Source: Azoarcus sp. L1K30 (lineage in GTDB: Bacteria > Pseudomonadota > Gammaproteobacteria > Burkholderiales > Rhodocyclaceae). From it: DNA of 64,000 nt. Made by a program: the position numbers and the translations under genes. Below the pieces are notes generated by a model that had not been told where the DNA came from, did not search any database, and saw only the letters and a program-made list of their open reading frames with translations. The DNA lies in contig NZ_JAGRRD010000001.1 in assembly GCF_018122735.1 (NCBI RefSeq), forward strand, positions 96,706 through 160,705, written 5' to 3'. Within the stretch, counting starts at the first letter, position 1, and every line of letters starts with the position of its first letter. Below, in pieces: positions 54,980-64,000 of the stretch.

Positions 54980-55379
54980 CGCGCATGCGCCAAGGTTTCA
55001 AGGCCCTCATTCTGCCCCATCGGGCGGCTTCCACGCACGAGGCAAGGCGATGCACCTTGCTGGCAGTCGTGCTACCGGAACCGTACACTCCGACGATCCC
55101 CGCCTGTGGGCCGATGGTGGGCACGATGCCTCGACGATGCCACTTTCCGCATGTCCGTTTGCGGTAAAGAGGCTTGCCGAGCGTGTTCGAATGTCGGTTG
55201 CGCCGCGCTGGGGCTGTCGCGCGTCGAGGGCTTGGCTGCCAAGGCTTCCGGTCACCGCGATGCGCGCGGCGGGCGGGCAAATTACGTGTCGAGGTCTATT
55301 GCCCGACGAGGCGACCGGAGTAGAATCGGGCGACGTCCAATTTGTCTTCCATAGGCGAGGGTGTTGCACTGCACCCTAA
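54980..55379. other. Long gene-poor region upstream of acnB
   Basis: I see no convincing gene here. Open frames on both strands are shadows with low-complexity, Arg-rich products. A possible promoter (TTGCCC 55299-55304, TAGAAT 55321-55326, 16-bp spacer) points towards acnB. A minus-strand frame running upstream of ychJ includes VGVYGSGSTTASKV, but I recognise nothing in it. Confidence 0.5.
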
Positions 55380-55400
55380 GTCTTATAAAAGACATATAAT
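55380..55400 (+). promoter_or_regulatory. Palindromic operator overlapping the acnB promoter
   Basis: GTCTTATAAAAGAC (55380-55393; half sites match at 6 of 7) abuts TATAAT (55395-55400), a perfect -10, 70 bp before the acnB start. From memory, palindromes of the GTCTTATATAAGAC type precede TCA-cycle genes in betaproteobacteria and are ascribed to a GntR-family regulator; this was not checked. Confidence 0.6.
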
Positions 55401-55470
55401 ATGTTCTGAGCCGAGCGGGGGAACCCCGGTCGGAGCCCCTGCCACCGTTATAAACTGGAAGGAAGTCGCC

Positions 55471-58059
55471 GTGCTTGAAGCCTACCGTGCCCATGTCGCC
55501 GAGCGTGCAGCCCTCGGTATCCCGCCGCTGCCCCTGACCAAACAGCAAACCGCCGAATTGGTCGCCCTGTTGAAGAATCCGCCGGCCGGCGAAGAAGCCG
55601 CCCTGGTCGAGCTGATCACCTACCGCGTTCCGGCCGGGGTGGATGATGCAGCCAAGGTCAAGGCCGAGTTCCTCGCCAAGGTCGCCAAGGGCGAAGAAGC
55701 CTGTGCACTGATCTCGAAGGTCAAGGCCACCGAACTGCTTGGCACCATGCTGGGCGGCTACAACGTCAAGCCGCTGATCGACCTGCTGGCCGACGGCGAG
55801 TGCGGCGCCACCGCCGCTGAAGGTCTGAAGAAGACCCTGCTGGTGTTCGACTTCTTCCACGACGTCGCCGAACTGGCCAAGGCCGGCAACGCCAACGCCA
55901 AGGCCGTGATGCAATCCTGGGCTGACGCAGAGTGGTTCACCTCGCGTCCGGCCGTCCCGGCGTCGCAGAAGCTGACCGTATTCAAGGTCACCGGCGAAAC
56001 CAATACCGACGACCTGTCGCCGGCGCCCGACGCCTGGTCGCGTCCGGACATCCCGCTGCACGCGCTGGCCATGCTGAAGAACCCGCGTCCGGGTATCGAG
56101 GCTGACGAGCCGGGTGCCCGCGGTCCGATCAAGCAACTGGAAAAGCTGGCTGCCAAGGGCAACCTGATCGCCTACGTCGGTGACGTGGTCGGTACCGGTT
56201 CTTCGCGCAAGTCCGCCACCAACTCGGTGCTGTGGTTCACCGGTCAAGACATTCCCTTCGTGCCGAACAAGCGTTTCGGCGGTGTCTGCCTCGGCTCCAA
56301 GATCGCGCCGATCTTCTTCAACACGATGGAAGATGCCGGCGCCCTGCCGATCGAAATCGACGCCGGTCAGATGGACATGGGCGACGAGATCGAACTGAAG
56401 GTCGACGAAGCCACCGGCAAGGTCACCGCGGTCAAGAACGGTGCCGTGATTGCTGAATCGCAGTTGAAGACCCTGGTCATCCTCGACGAAGTCCGTGCTG
56501 GTGGCCGCATCCCGCTGATCATCGGCCGCGGCCTTACCACCAAGGCGCGCGAATTCCTCGGTCTGCCGCAAAGCACCCTGTTCCGCCTGCCGCAGAACCC
56601 GGCCGACGACGGCAAGGGCTACTCGCTGGCGCAGAAGATGGTCGGCAAGGCCTGCGGCGTGGCCGGCATCCTGCCCGGCACCTACTGCGAGCCGAAGATG
56701 ACCACCGTCGGTTCGCAAGACACCACGGGCCCGATGACCCGCGACGAACTCAAGGATCTGGCCTGCCTCGGTTTCTCCGCCGACCTCGTCATGCAGTCCT
56801 TCTGCCACACCGCCGCCTATCCGAAGCTGGTCGATGTGCGCACGCACCGCGAACTGCCGTCCTTCATCAGCACCCGTGGCGGCGTTTCGCTGCGTCCGGG
56901 CGACGGTGTCATCCATTCGTGGCTGAACCGCCTGCTGCTGCCCGATACCGTCGGTACTGGCGGTGACTCGCACACCCGCTTCCCGATCGGCATCTCCTTC
57001 CCGGCCGGTTCCGGTCTGGTCGCCTTTGCCGCCGCCACCGGCGTCATGCCGCTGGACATGCCGGAATCGGTGCTGGTCCGCTTCAAGGGCAAGATGCAGG
57101 ATGGTATTACCCTGCGCGACCTGGTCAACGCCATTCCGTACTACGCCATCAAGCAGGGCCTGCTGACTGTCGAGAAGAAGGGCAAGAAGAACGTCTTCTC
57201 CGGCCGCATCCTCGAAATCGAAGGCCTGCCGGATCTGAAGGTCGAGCAAGCCTTCGAACTGTCCGACGCCGCCGCCGAGCGTTCCGCCGCCGCTTGCGCG
57301 ATCGCCCTGAACAAGGAGCCGATCGTCGAGTACATGCGTTCGAACATCACGCTGATGAAGTGGATGATCGCCGAAGGCTACCAGGATGCCCGCACGCTGA
57401 AGCGCCGCATCAACGCCATGGAAGAGTGGATCGCCAATGGCACGCTGCTCAAGGCCGATGCCAACGCCCAGTACGCCGCCGTCATCGAAATCGATCTGGC
57501 CGAAGTCACCGAGCCGATCCTGGCATGCCCGAACGATCCGGATGACGTCAAGCTGCTGTCCGAAGTCGCCGGCGACAAGATCGACGAAGTCTTCATCGGC
57601 TCGTGCATGACCAACATCGGCCACTTCCGTGCCGCCGGCAAGGTGCTCGAAGGCAAGTCGGACATCCCGACCCGTCTGTGGATCGCCCCGCCGACCAAGA
57701 TGGATGCGCTGATCCTGACCGAAGAAGGCTACTACGGCGTGCTCGGCAAGTCCGGCGCCCGTATGGAAATGCCGGGCTGCTCGCTGTGCATGGGTAACCA
57801 GGCGCAGATCCGCAAGGGCTCGACGGCGATCTCCACCTCCACCCGAAACTTCCCGAACCGTCTCGGCATCGACACCCGCGTCTACCTGGGCTCCGCCGAA
57901 TTGGCCGCGATGTGCGCCCTGGCCGGCCGCATCGTCACGGTGCCGGAGTACATGGAGCAGATCAAGCTGGTCAACGCCAAGGCCGCCGAAGTCTATCGCT
58001 ACATGAACTTCGATCAGATTGCGGAGTTCGTGGAGCAGGCGGCTACGGTCGAGATGTAA
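55471..58059 (+). CDS. acnB: Aconitate hydratase B
   Basis: The 862-residue enzyme interconverts citrate and isocitrate, and may also act on 2-methylisocitrate. The N-terminal HEAT-like part starts [20 protein letters not shown]. The [4Fe-4S] ligands are in [16 protein letters not shown] and in [16 protein letters not shown] at 55471 is the start, with GGAAGGAAG before it; an open frame upstream has no family match. Codon use is strongly biased to C-ending codons, as in highly expressed genes. A diverged fragment of a second acnB lies about 3 kb downstream. A strong terminator follows the stop. Confidence 0.97.
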   Translation: MLEAYRAHVAERAALGIPPLPLTKQQTAELVALLKNPPAGEEAALVELITYRVPAGVDDAAKVKAEFLAKVAKGEEACALISKVKATELLGTMLGGYNVKPLIDLLADGECGATAAEGLKKTLLVFDFFHDVAELAKAGNANAKAVMQSWADAEWFTSRPAVPASQKLTVFKVTGETNTDDLSPAPDAWSRPDIPLHALAMLKNPRPGIEADEPGARGPIKQLEKLAAKGNLIAYVGDVVGTGSSRKSATNSVLWFTGQDIPFVPNKRFGGVCLGSKIAPIFFNTMEDAGALPIEIDAGQMDMGDEIELKVDEATGKVTAVKNGAVIAESQLKTLVILDEVRAGGRIPLIIGRGLTTKAREFLGLPQSTLFRLPQNPADDGKGYSLAQKMVGKACGVAGILPGTYCEPKMTTVGSQDTTGPMTRDELKDLACLGFSADLVMQSFCHTAAYPKLVDVRTHRELPSFISTRGGVSLRPGDGVIHSWLNRLLLPDTVGTGGDSHTRFPIGISFPAGSGLVAFAAATGVMPLDMPESVLVRFKGKMQDGITLRDLVNAIPYYAIKQGLLTVEKKGKKNVFSGRILEIEGLPDLKVEQAFELSDAAAERSAAACAIALNKEPIVEYMRSNITLMKWMIAEGYQDARTLKRRINAMEEWIANGTLLKADANAQYAAVIEIDLAEVTEPILACPNDPDDVKLLSEVAGDKIDEVFIGSCMTNIGHFRAAGKVLEGKSDIPTRLWIAPPTKMDALILTEEGYYGVLGKSGARMEMPGCSLCMGNQAQIRKGSTAISTSTRNFPNRLGIDTRVYLGSAELAAMCALAGRIVTVPEYMEQIKLVNAKAAEVYRYMNFDQIAEFVEQAATVEM

Positions 58060-58100
58060 TTCGCGAGATCGGCGCTTTTCACGCGTCGGATGCAGTCAAG

Positions 58101-58133
58101 AGCCCCCGCCGGGAAACCGGCGGGGGCTTTTTT
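58101..58133 (+). terminator. Rho-independent terminator of acnB
   Basis: A perfect 12-bp stem (AGCCCCCGCCGG/CCGGCGGGGGCT) with a GAAA tetraloop runs into six T residues, 41 nt after the acnB stop. Confidence 0.97.
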
Positions 58134-58153
58134 GCAGATGAACAAGCGCTATG

Positions 58154-58170
58154 TAAGAGTCGTACTCTTA
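58154..58170. repeat. Short perfect inverted repeat 3' of acnB
   Basis: TAAGAGT-CGT-ACTCTTA lies between the acnB terminator and the convergent amidase stop. It has no U-run and could be an operator remnant at the junction of the two gene blocks. Confidence 0.4.
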
Positions 58171-58230
58171 TTCAGCTCAGGACAGTTTGGCCATAGTCTG
58201 ATATCTGTTGTTGAAGCCAAAAGCTGATCT

Positions 58231-59736
58231 TTAGCCGGCTATTGCTGAGGCCTGTTCCGTGTAGCCTCGTCCCGCAAGCGGTGGTCGTGGACTGTAGCCC
58301 AAGCATTCTTCGAATATCCGGCAGTGCTGCAAGAGCTGGTCTTCCTGCCAGCGCCGACCGACCACCTGGATGCCGACAGGAAGGTCATCGACAACGCTGA
58401 CCGGTAAGGCGACCACCGGGCTGCCCGTCAGCGAGAACGGCGCAGTCAGGCTGATCGTTGCCTCGATATAGGAGAGCGGCTGGTCGTCGATCAGTAGGCT
58501 CGGCGGCGGGCGGAATCTGGACAGGGGGAAAGCGGGGTTGGCGACTGTCGGTGCCGTCGGGCAGAGCCAGACATCCCACTGGCCGAGAAAGTCTTCGAGC
58601 GCCTCGATCAGTTGTTCGCGCCTGACCAGTGCCGCGTTGTATTGGCCGGGTAGGGCATTCACGCCGCCGATAAAGGCCCGGCCCAGTATCTGCCGGCGGG
58701 GTAGAAAAGCGCTGCCGAGAAGGAAGTACAGCCGTTGCAGGGTCGGCAGGCCGCGGCCGATTTCGCTGCCAGCCAGCGTGCCGAAAGCCTGCCAGGCTTC
58801 TTCGACAGCGAATCTGTCGGGAGCGCATCGTTCGACCCAGTGCCCGGCCGCTTGCAGTTTGCTCACGGCTTGTTGCAGGCCCTGGCGGGTGCGCCGACAC
58901 AGCGGCGTGCCGGCGAAATCGTCCGACCAGGCGATGCGCAGTGGTCTTTCGACGGGCGGCAACGCCAGACCGGCTGGAATGGGTGGCACCTCGCAGTCCT
59001 CTCCGTCGGGCCCGGCAATCAGAGGAAAACCGAGCTGGAGGTCGGCGACCCGCCGGCCGAGCAGGCCGAAAGACAGTAGGTGACGTACCGTGCGCGGCCG
59101 GCCCGGTAGCTGTGGAATGTGGCCGCTACGCGGAATGCGGTTTTCGGTCGCCTTCAAACCCGTTACACCGCAGTAAGCGGCAGGAATGCGGATCGAGCCA
59201 GCGATGTCGCTGCCCGCTTCGAGCAGCGAAAAGCCCATGGCGATGGCGGCAGCAGCGCCACCTGAACTGCCACCCGGCGTTCGTGCCAAATCCCAGGGAT
59301 TGCGTGTCGGGCCGAACAGCGGGCTCCAGCATTGCGGATCGCCAGCCAGCTCCGATAAATTGCTCTTGCCGAGCAACACGGCGCCAGCTGCCTTGAGGCG
59401 GGCAACGACGGTCGCATCGCGGGTTGGCCGGTAATCGGCAAGGGGTGGAAAACTGCTGGTGGTGCGCAGTCCCTGCGTCGCGAAAGCATCCTTGATGCTG
59501 ATCGGAATGCCGAGCAGAGGCTGCTCTTTCGGTCTGCCGGATTGCCTGATGACGGCATCGGCTGCTTCGGCCACCCGCCGGGCTCCGGCCAGGTCGAGGG
59601 TGACCAGGGCGTTGAGCGCCGGATTGTGCTGGGTAATCTGTTGCGTGCAGGCATTGAACAGATCGACGGCGCTCAGGCGACCGGCAGCGATTTCCTCGGC
59701 GGCGCGGCTGGCGCTCAGCGTATCGAGGAGATTCAT
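58231..59736 (-). CDS. Amidase (amidase-signature family)
   Basis: The 501-residue hydrolase has the Ser-cisSer-Lys triad: Lys in GIPISIKDAFATQG, cis-Ser in TPGGSSGGAAAAIA and nucleophile Ser in GSDIAGSIRIPAAYCG. It shares this core with the GatA subunit, but is more like stand-alone amidases such as those acting on arylacetamides or acetamides. The substrate is unknown. Its ATG overlaps the stop of the DUF2867 gene (ATGA). An AraC-type regulator lies upstream on the same strand. Confidence 0.9.
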   Translation of the reverse strand: MNLLDTLSASRAAEEIAAGRLSAVDLFNACTQQITQHNPALNALVTLDLAGARRVAEAADAVIRQSGRPKEQPLLGIPISIKDAFATQGLRTTSSFPPLADYRPTRDATVVARLKAAGAVLLGKSNLSELAGDPQCWSPLFGPTRNPWDLARTPGGSSGGAAAAIAMGFSLLEAGSDIAGSIRIPAAYCGVTGLKATENRIPRSGHIPQLPGRPRTVRHLLSFGLLGRRVADLQLGFPLIAGPDGEDCEVPPIPAGLALPPVERPLRIAWSDDFAGTPLCRRTRQGLQQAVSKLQAAGHWVERCAPDRFAVEEAWQAFGTLAGSEIGRGLPTLQRLYFLLGSAFLPRRQILGRAFIGGVNALPGQYNAALVRREQLIEALEDFLGQWDVWLCPTAPTVANPAFPLSRFRPPPSLLIDDQPLSYIEATISLTAPFSLTGSPVVALPVSVVDDLPVGIQVVGRRWQEDQLLQHCRIFEECLGYSPRPPLAGRGYTEQASAIAG

Positions 59737-60233
59737 GGTGTGGCACCGTTGTTGATGATCCTGACCATCCGCCTGGCCATGACGCTCGAGATGAGGTGGT
59801 GAAAGGGCAGAACGATGGCCAGGTAAAGCCAGCCGACGGCGTTATGCGGGCGGACCAGGGTACTGACTCGCAGTTGCCCGCTGGCGCAGAACAATGAAAC
59901 GCGAAAATCGAGGTGCCGGTCGTCTTCGCCGAGAATGGCTTCGCCGGGCGCCAGGTGCAGGATACGAAAAACGCCGAGTTGTTGGCTGACCCGGAACGGC
60001 GCTTGTGGCACGCCTTGACGCGGGCCGGTGGTTTTCAGGCCGAAGACGCCGACAATTTGGTCGCGCGCCCGCATCAGGCTGTCGGCCCAAGCGGGCGTGG
60101 CGGCCAGGAAGGTGGCAATCAGTTCATCGCTACCGACTGTCTGGCGCAGCACCGGGTGGCATTTGCTGTCGCCGTAGGGATATTCCTCCTGTTCGGCGGC
60201 GAGGGCGGACGAGGCGGGGAGTTTGACGGGCAT
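59733..60233 (-). CDS. DUF2867 family protein
   Basis: This 166-residue protein matches, from memory, DUF2867. DSLMRARDQIVGVFGLK and HLDFRVSLFCASGQLRVST are the recognisable parts, and the C-terminal part (VGWLYLAIVLPFHHLISSVM) contains one hydrophobic helix. Its function is unknown. The start at 60233 is uncertain: the frame is open to 60371 but overlaps the end of the AraC gene. It is translationally coupled to the amidase gene. Confidence 0.75.
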   Translation of the reverse strand: MPVKLPASSALAAEQEEYPYGDSKCHPVLRQTVGSDELIATFLAATPAWADSLMRARDQIVGVFGLKTTGPRQGVPQAPFRVSQQLGVFRILHLAPGEAILGEDDRHLDFRVSLFCASGQLRVSTLVRPHNAVGWLYLAIVLPFHHLISSVMARRMVRIINNGATP

Positions 60234-60310
60234 GGGGACACGATTCCGTGGGACATGCGGCCAATTTACCGGCCGGACAATGCCCCGGTCTTGTACCGAA
60301 ACGACATCGT

Positions 60311-61153
60311 TCAACTGGCCGTCGTGCCAAACAAATGGGAAACCTGCTGCGAACTCAGGCGGTAAGGCCACAGGGCGGGATCATTCCCGGCCAGTTGCCG
60401 GCCGAGCATGGCCGGGGTGTAACCGGTGTAGCGGCGAAGATCGCGGCTCAGGTGGGCCTGGTCGAAATAGCCTGCACTGGTCGCGATGTCGGCCCAGGCG
60501 GCGAACCGGCGACGGCCGAAGACCAGGTCGACGAGCATGCGGCTACAGCGGGCCTGCTGGCGAAAAGCGCGCAGACTCTGGCCGTAGCTTTGGTTGAAAC
60601 GCCGTTCGAACTGGCGCGAGCTGAGCGCGAAGGCGTCGGCGATGTCGGTGAGTGGGCGAAACAGCCAGTCTTGGGGGACGACCAGGTCGGCGGTGCGTTG
60701 CGCCTGCATGGCCAGCAAGGCTTGAAGAAAACTTTCGCAGTGCGCGACCCGGCTTGTTGTCGATGCGCTGGCTGCCAGTTTCTCGCTTAACTCAGCGAGC
60801 ATTGGCCGTGGCAGTAGATCGATCTGGGGAACGAACTCTTCAATGACGGACGAGGCTGAGAAACCGAATAATCGCGGTAATTGCCCGGGTAGCACCGAGG
60901 CAAGCAGGATTTGCGTACCCGGCGTGGCGCTGGCGCGACGCGTGCCGCTGGTGGCGCCGCTCAGGCCAAACTGGGGGAGGTGTTGCTCGTGGCCGTTGGG
61001 CAGTTCTCGCCGGATTTCTCCATTCAGGACGAACACCAGCATCGGCTGCAATGTCGCTGGCAAGAGGTAAGGGCCACCGGGCAGCGTGCAGACCAACAGA
61101 TTGCCGATCAAGCCGGAAAGCGGTGGTTGAATGGGGAAAAGTACATTGGGCAT
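60311..61153 (-). CDS. AraC-family transcriptional regulator
   Basis: The 280-residue protein has an N-terminal cupin-like half and a C-terminal AraC DNA-binding domain: first helix-turn-helix around [21 protein letters not shown], second around [20 protein letters not shown], and [11 protein letters not shown]. It is probably the regulator of the DUF2867-amidase pair downstream. Its promoter must lie in, or next to, the acnB fragment and the trpB 3' end, as only about 20 bp separate its start from the fragment. Confidence 0.88.
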   Translation of the reverse strand: MPNVLFPIQPPLSGLIGNLLVCTLPGGPYLLPATLQPMLVFVLNGEIRRELPNGHEQHLPQFGLSGATSGTRRASATPGTQILLASVLPGQLPRLFGFSASSVIEEFVPQIDLLPRPMLAELSEKLAASASTTSRVAHCESFLQALLAMQAQRTADLVVPQDWLFRPLTDIADAFALSSRQFERRFNQSYGQSLRAFRQQARCSRMLVDLVFGRRRFAAWADIATSAGYFDQAHLSRDLRRYTGYTPAMLGRQLAGNDPALWPYRLSSQQVSHLFGTTAS

Positions 61154-61170
61154 ATGCGGATTGTATTGCC

Positions 61171-61401
61171 TCGGAGCGCTTCGTGCTGCTCCGCTTCGAG
61201 GGCAAGATGCAGGATGGCATCACGCTGCGCGACCTGGTCAACGCCATTCCGCACCATGCCATCAAGGCCGGCCTGCTGACGGTCGACAAGAAGGACAAGA
61301 AGAACGTCTTCTCCGGGCGCATCCCGGAAATCGAAGGCCTGCTGGACCTTCAGGTCCAGCAGGCCTTCGAACTGTCATTGCGGCAGGAGGCGGGTTCCTG
61401 A
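61171..61401 (+). pseudogene. Fragment of a second acnB
   Basis: This open frame encodes an internal AcnB piece equal to about residues 534-598 of the intact gene: [20 protein letters not shown] and [11 protein letters not shown] are recognisable. By eye 54 of 65 residues match the intact AcnB of this window, so it is diverged and not a recent copy. After QAFELS it continues for six unrelated residues to a stop. Everything before and after is missing. It has no start signal and no [4Fe-4S] ligands, so it should be non-functional. Confidence 0.9.
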
Positions 61402-61416
61402 CGCCGCCTTCCGGTC

Positions 61417-62619
61417 TTACAGGCCCAAGCGTGCGGCCACGTAGTCCGCGTCCTTGTCGCCACGGCCGGACAGGTTCACGAGAATCGTCTTGTCCGGATC
61501 GAGCGTGGGCGCGGTGCGCATGGCCCAGGCGACGGCGTGGGCGCTCTCGAGTGCGGGGATGATGCCTTCGACCCGCGACAGGGTCATGTAGGCGTCGAGG
61601 CACTCGTCGTCGGTGGCGGTGTCGTACTGCACCCGGCCCAGGTCCTTGAGATACGAATGCTGGGGGCCGATGCCCGGGTAGTCGAGGCCGGAGGCGATGG
61701 AGTGCACCGGCAGCGGTTCGCCGGCGTCGTCCTCGAGCACATAGCATTTCATGCCATGGATCTGGCCGGGCTTGCCCTTGCTCAGGGTGGCGGCATGGTC
61801 GGGGGTGTCCAGCCCCTTGCCGGCCGGTTCGACGCCCACGATCTTCACCGAATGGTCTTCGAGGAAGGCGGTGAACAGACCCATGGCATTGGAGCCGCCG
61901 CCGACGCAGGCGGTGATGACGTCAGGCAGCCTGCCGGTCCTGGCAAGGAACTGTTCGCGCGCTTCGCGGCCGATGATGCTCTGGAAGTCGCGCACCATCT
62001 TCGGGAAGGGGTGGGGGCCGACGACCGAGCCGATGGCGTAGATGGAGCCCTCCGGGTCCTTGAGGTATTCCTCGAAGGCGCTGTCGACCGCGTCCTTGAG
62101 CGTGGCAGTGCCGCGCGTGACCGACACCACCTTGCAGCCGAGAATCTTCATCTTGGTGACATTGGGGTGTTCCTTCTCGATGTCCACCTGGCCCATGTGG
62201 ATCTCGCAGGGGATGCCCACCAGCGCGCAGGCGGTGGCCAGCGCCACGCCGTGCTGGCCGGCGCCGGTCTCGGCCAGCACCTTCTTCTTGCCCATGTACT
62301 TGGCCAGCAGCGCTTCGCCCAGACAGTGGTTGATCTTGTGCGCGCCGGTGTGGTTGAGGTCTTCGCGTTTGAGGTAGATGCGCGCGCCGCCCAGTTGCTC
62401 GCTGAGCCGGCGGGCCAGGTAGATCGGGCTGGGGCGGCCGACATAGTCGGCATACAGCATCGTCAGCTCGGTCTGAAATTCACGTTGGTGGCGTATCTCT
62501 TCATAGGCACGATCGATGTCGTCCATGATCCGTTTGAGTTCCGGCGGCACGATCTGGCCGCCGTAGTTGCCGAAATAGCCGTCCTGGGTGGGCATGGGGG
62601 CAAATTCAAAGGGCTTCAC
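61417..62619 (-). CDS. trpB: Tryptophan synthase beta chain-like protein (stand-alone)
   Basis: The 400-residue PLP enzyme is TrpB-like. The PLP Lys is in [20 protein letters not shown], the catalytic Glu in [13 protein letters not shown] and the phosphate loop in [12 protein letters not shown]. It joins serine and indole to tryptophan. No trpA or other trp gene adjoins it, and the sequence around the interface with TrpA differs from the E. coli enzyme, so it may be a second, stand-alone form that salvages indole. GTG at 62619 has GAGGAG in front. Confidence 0.85.
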   Translation of the reverse strand: MKPFEFAPMPTQDGYFGNYGGQIVPPELKRIMDDIDRAYEEIRHQREFQTELTMLYADYVGRPSPIYLARRLSEQLGGARIYLKREDLNHTGAHKINHCLGEALLAKYMGKKKVLAETGAGQHGVALATACALVGIPCEIHMGQVDIEKEHPNVTKMKILGCKVVSVTRGTATLKDAVDSAFEEYLKDPEGSIYAIGSVVGPHPFPKMVRDFQSIIGREAREQFLARTGRLPDVITACVGGGSNAMGLFTAFLEDHSVKIVGVEPAGKGLDTPDHAATLSKGKPGQIHGMKCYVLEDDAGEPLPVHSIASGLDYPGIGPQHSYLKDLGRVQYDTATDDECLDAYMTLSRVEGIIPALESAHAVAWAMRTAPTLDPDKTILVNLSGRGDKDADYVAARLGL

Positions 62620-63106
62620 GATTTCTCCTCTGGTAATGGACCGCGGCGAGTCTAACAGCGCTTCGCGCCGCGTTTTCAGATGCAGGTCAAGGAAGTGTGC
62701 ATACGGCTTGCGCACGCCGCCGGCGTGCATCGGGGCAGGATGAAGGAGCGGCTCGCTCACCCGGATGGGACCGGCCGGAGCCGGAACAGCGTGCCCGAGA
62801 GCCGGAGCAGGTCGAGCGCCTGGGTTGCAGAACCCCCAAGAACGGTCCTCTGGCGTTCATCCCAGTCCGGCCTTTTCGGGTTCCAGTCTCTCAGACTCCA
62901 GAGGGGGGCGGCGCCTTCCTGAAAGTGCTTGATTTCGCGGGTTATCAGCTCGCTTAGCGAATTCTTAGCATTCTCAGGACTGGAATTTAGTGAACCGGCT
63001 ATCGCCAGGAAGGCAGACTTTGCCCTGTCCCCGCCACGATGCATCGACGGTAGCGATCGGGGATCGTTCGGGAAATCAGCATTCGAAATACCTTGAGGAG
63101 ACCTTG
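62620..63106. other. Region without a recognised gene between trpB and a cytochrome gene
   Basis: A minus-strand frame (63290 to 62757) is open across much of the region and includes plausible stretches such as NSLSELITREIKHFQEG and [18 protein letters not shown], but its upstream half overlaps the cytochrome gene and reads as low-complexity. I recognise no family. A decayed gene in 62757-62990 on the minus strand is possible. trpB and the cytochrome gene are divergent, so promoters should lie here. Confidence 0.4.
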
Positions 63107-63595
63107 ATGTCCAAGTTGTCGATGTTGTGCGCTGCTGCGTCCTTGCTTGCCACGCCACTTTTCGCTCATGCCGGAGACGCCGCCACGAAGGAGGGCGCCT
63201 CGGCGGCGCGGGGCCGCTATCTCGTGCAGATTTCTGGCTGCAATGACTGCCATACGCCTGGCTATGCGAGCGGTGGTGGCATGGTTGCACAGGAACAATG
63301 GCTCACCGGAGATCGGCTTGGCTGGCATGGGCCCTGGGGCACGACCTATCCGACAAACTTGCGGCGCTATTTCGCGCGCGTGTCGGAGACTGACTGGCTC
63401 AAGGCCGCGCGCGCGGGCAAGTACCGTCCGCCCATGCCGGCACCCAGCCTGCGCGACATGTCCGATAACGATCTGCGCTCGATCTATCGTTTCGTGCATT
63501 CTCTGGGCGCGGCAGGTGAGGAGGCTCCGTCCTACGTTGCACCGGGTCAGGCACCTGCCGGTCCGGTGGTACTGTTTCCAATGCCGCCGGGTTGA
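63107..63595 (+). CDS. Periplasmic c-type cytochrome
   Basis: The 162-residue protein has a signal peptide (LSMLCAAASLLATPLFAHA) and one heme motif CNDCH at the start of the mature part (YLVQISGCNDCHTPGYASGG). A Met ligand is likely in YRPPMPAPSLRDMSDNDLRS. GAGGAG precedes the ATG at 63107. It may act as the electron-accepting partner of an unlinked dehydrogenase. It stands alone between divergent trpB and the next gene. Confidence 0.88.
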   Translation: MSKLSMLCAAASLLATPLFAHAGDAATKEGASAARGRYLVQISGCNDCHTPGYASGGGMVAQEQWLTGDRLGWHGPWGTTYPTNLRRYFARVSETDWLKAARAGKYRPPMPAPSLRDMSDNDLRSIYRFVHSLGAAGEEAPSYVAPGQAPAGPVVLFPMPPG

Positions 63596-63701
63596 TTTTC
63601 GCGTGTCTTGCGGCGGGCTATTGGCGAGGCATGAGCCGGTGTAATTCGGGGCATGTGAATCTGCTGTAAGTGGCGTAAAAGCTGGCTATCATTCCAGCAC
63701 G

Positions 63702-64000
63702 ATGCCACTGAATGCCCCACCTGTTCTCGATCTTGACAACGCTCGGTTCATCACCGGCGCGGTGTCGATCAATGTTGCCGCCTGTCGGTCGGGCGGCTTT
63801 CCGGCGCTTGTCCGTGGGTTGGGTTGCCGATTGTCAGCCGATCGCAGTACGGTCACGTTGCTCCTTCGGGAGTCTGCAGCGGCTGAAGTCCTCGAGGCGG
63901 TGCGGCGCAACGGCCTGATTGCTGCGGTGTTCAGCGATCCGCCGACGCACCGTACCTTGCAGCTCAAGGGCGTCGATGCCATGGTGCTGAGGCCGGAGGC
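63702..64000 (+). CDS. PNPOx-like (pyridoxamine 5'-phosphate oxidase family) protein, 5' part
   Basis: The frame runs off the window after 99 residues. The N-terminal part FITGAVSINVAACRSGGFPA, then RGLGCRLSADRSTVTLLL and AAVFSDPPTHRTLQLKG, resembles a PNPOx-like split-barrel family that often binds flavin. The rest of the gene and its C-terminal domain are outside. No signal peptide is seen. Confidence 0.7.
   Translation, partial: MPLNAPPVLDLDNARFITGAVSINVAACRSGGFPALVRGLGCRLSADRSTVTLLLRESAAAEVLEAVRRNGLIAAVFSDPPTHRTLQLKGVDAMVLRPE

Noticed and set aside
55282-57624. 780-residue open frame antisense to acnB
   Set aside because: It is the mirror of a highly biased, C-rich acnB reading frame; its product is low-complexity and matches no family, whereas AcnB on the other strand is complete.
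58154-58170. Second terminator for acnB
   Set aside because: The inverted repeat has a 7-bp AT-rich stem and no T-run, and a strong terminator already precedes it.
61171-61401. Functional small protein made from the acnB fragment
   Set aside because: It lacks a start codon with a ribosome-binding site, all iron-sulfur ligands and both termini of AcnB.

Overview
The window is about 64 kb of GC-rich bacterial chromosome. The gene set suggests a betaproteobacterium of the Rhodocyclales (Azoarcus/Aromatoleum/Thauera type). Supporting points are the order exbB-exbD-lpxK-trm112-kdsB-adk, murJ divergent from rpsT followed by a DUF3579 gene and argD-argF-argG, a PPi-type phosphofructokinase, a PilY1/minor-pilin operon, and a perfect FNR-type box. 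This placement is inference from gene content. I recognised no rRNA, tRNA, CRISPR array, phage or insertion sequence.

Layout. 1-6.8 kb: chemotaxis signalling (3' end of an MCP, two CheV, CheY, CheZ, CheA). 6.8-11 kb, minus strand: transaldolase, a TruC-like pseudouridine synthase, SodB and XseA. 11.3-15.1 kb: ExbB/ExbD energisers, then lipid A/KDO genes and adenylate kinase. 15.1-20.4 kb: PPi-phosphofructokinase, gamma-glutamyltransferase, a PEBP-like protein and MurJ. 20.5-26.1 kb: rpsT, DUF3579, the arginine genes argD, argF and argG, a small DUF2788 membrane protein, ppnP and yajQ. 26.2-28.6 kb: a [2Fe-2S]/FAD reductase and a soluble diiron protein, with an FNR box and a second palindrome upstream. 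28.6-35.9 kb: a type IV pilus assembly operon (fimT-pilV-pilW-pilX-pilY1-pilE).

36-45.6 kb: retropepsin-like protease, Nudix hydrolase, CobD/AmpE-like membrane protein, BktB-type thiolase, a circularly permuted ATP-grasp/alpha-E pair, RsgA, cytochrome c, M48 peptidase and oligoribonuclease. 45.7-55 kb: a nested palindromic repeat, an ArnT-like glycosyltransferase, rpmE, dusC, a TrmB-like methyltransferase, a UPF0149 protein, a YkgJ-like protein, an Ap4A phosphorylase, an S4-domain protein, a K+ channel/TrkA-N protein with a small membrane partner, and YchJ. 55.3-64 kb: acnB behind a palindromic operator, an amidase/DUF2867/AraC block, a fragment of a second acnB, a stand-alone TrpB-like enzyme, a cytochrome c and the 5' end of a PNPOx-like gene.

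Most of the window is ordinary housekeeping. The stretches most worth a second look are the diiron/reductase pair with its two stacked palindromes, the block bracketed by acnB and a diverged acnB fragment, the ATP-grasp/alpha-E pair without its usual partners, and the channel/RCK gene translationally coupled to an uncharacterised membrane protein.
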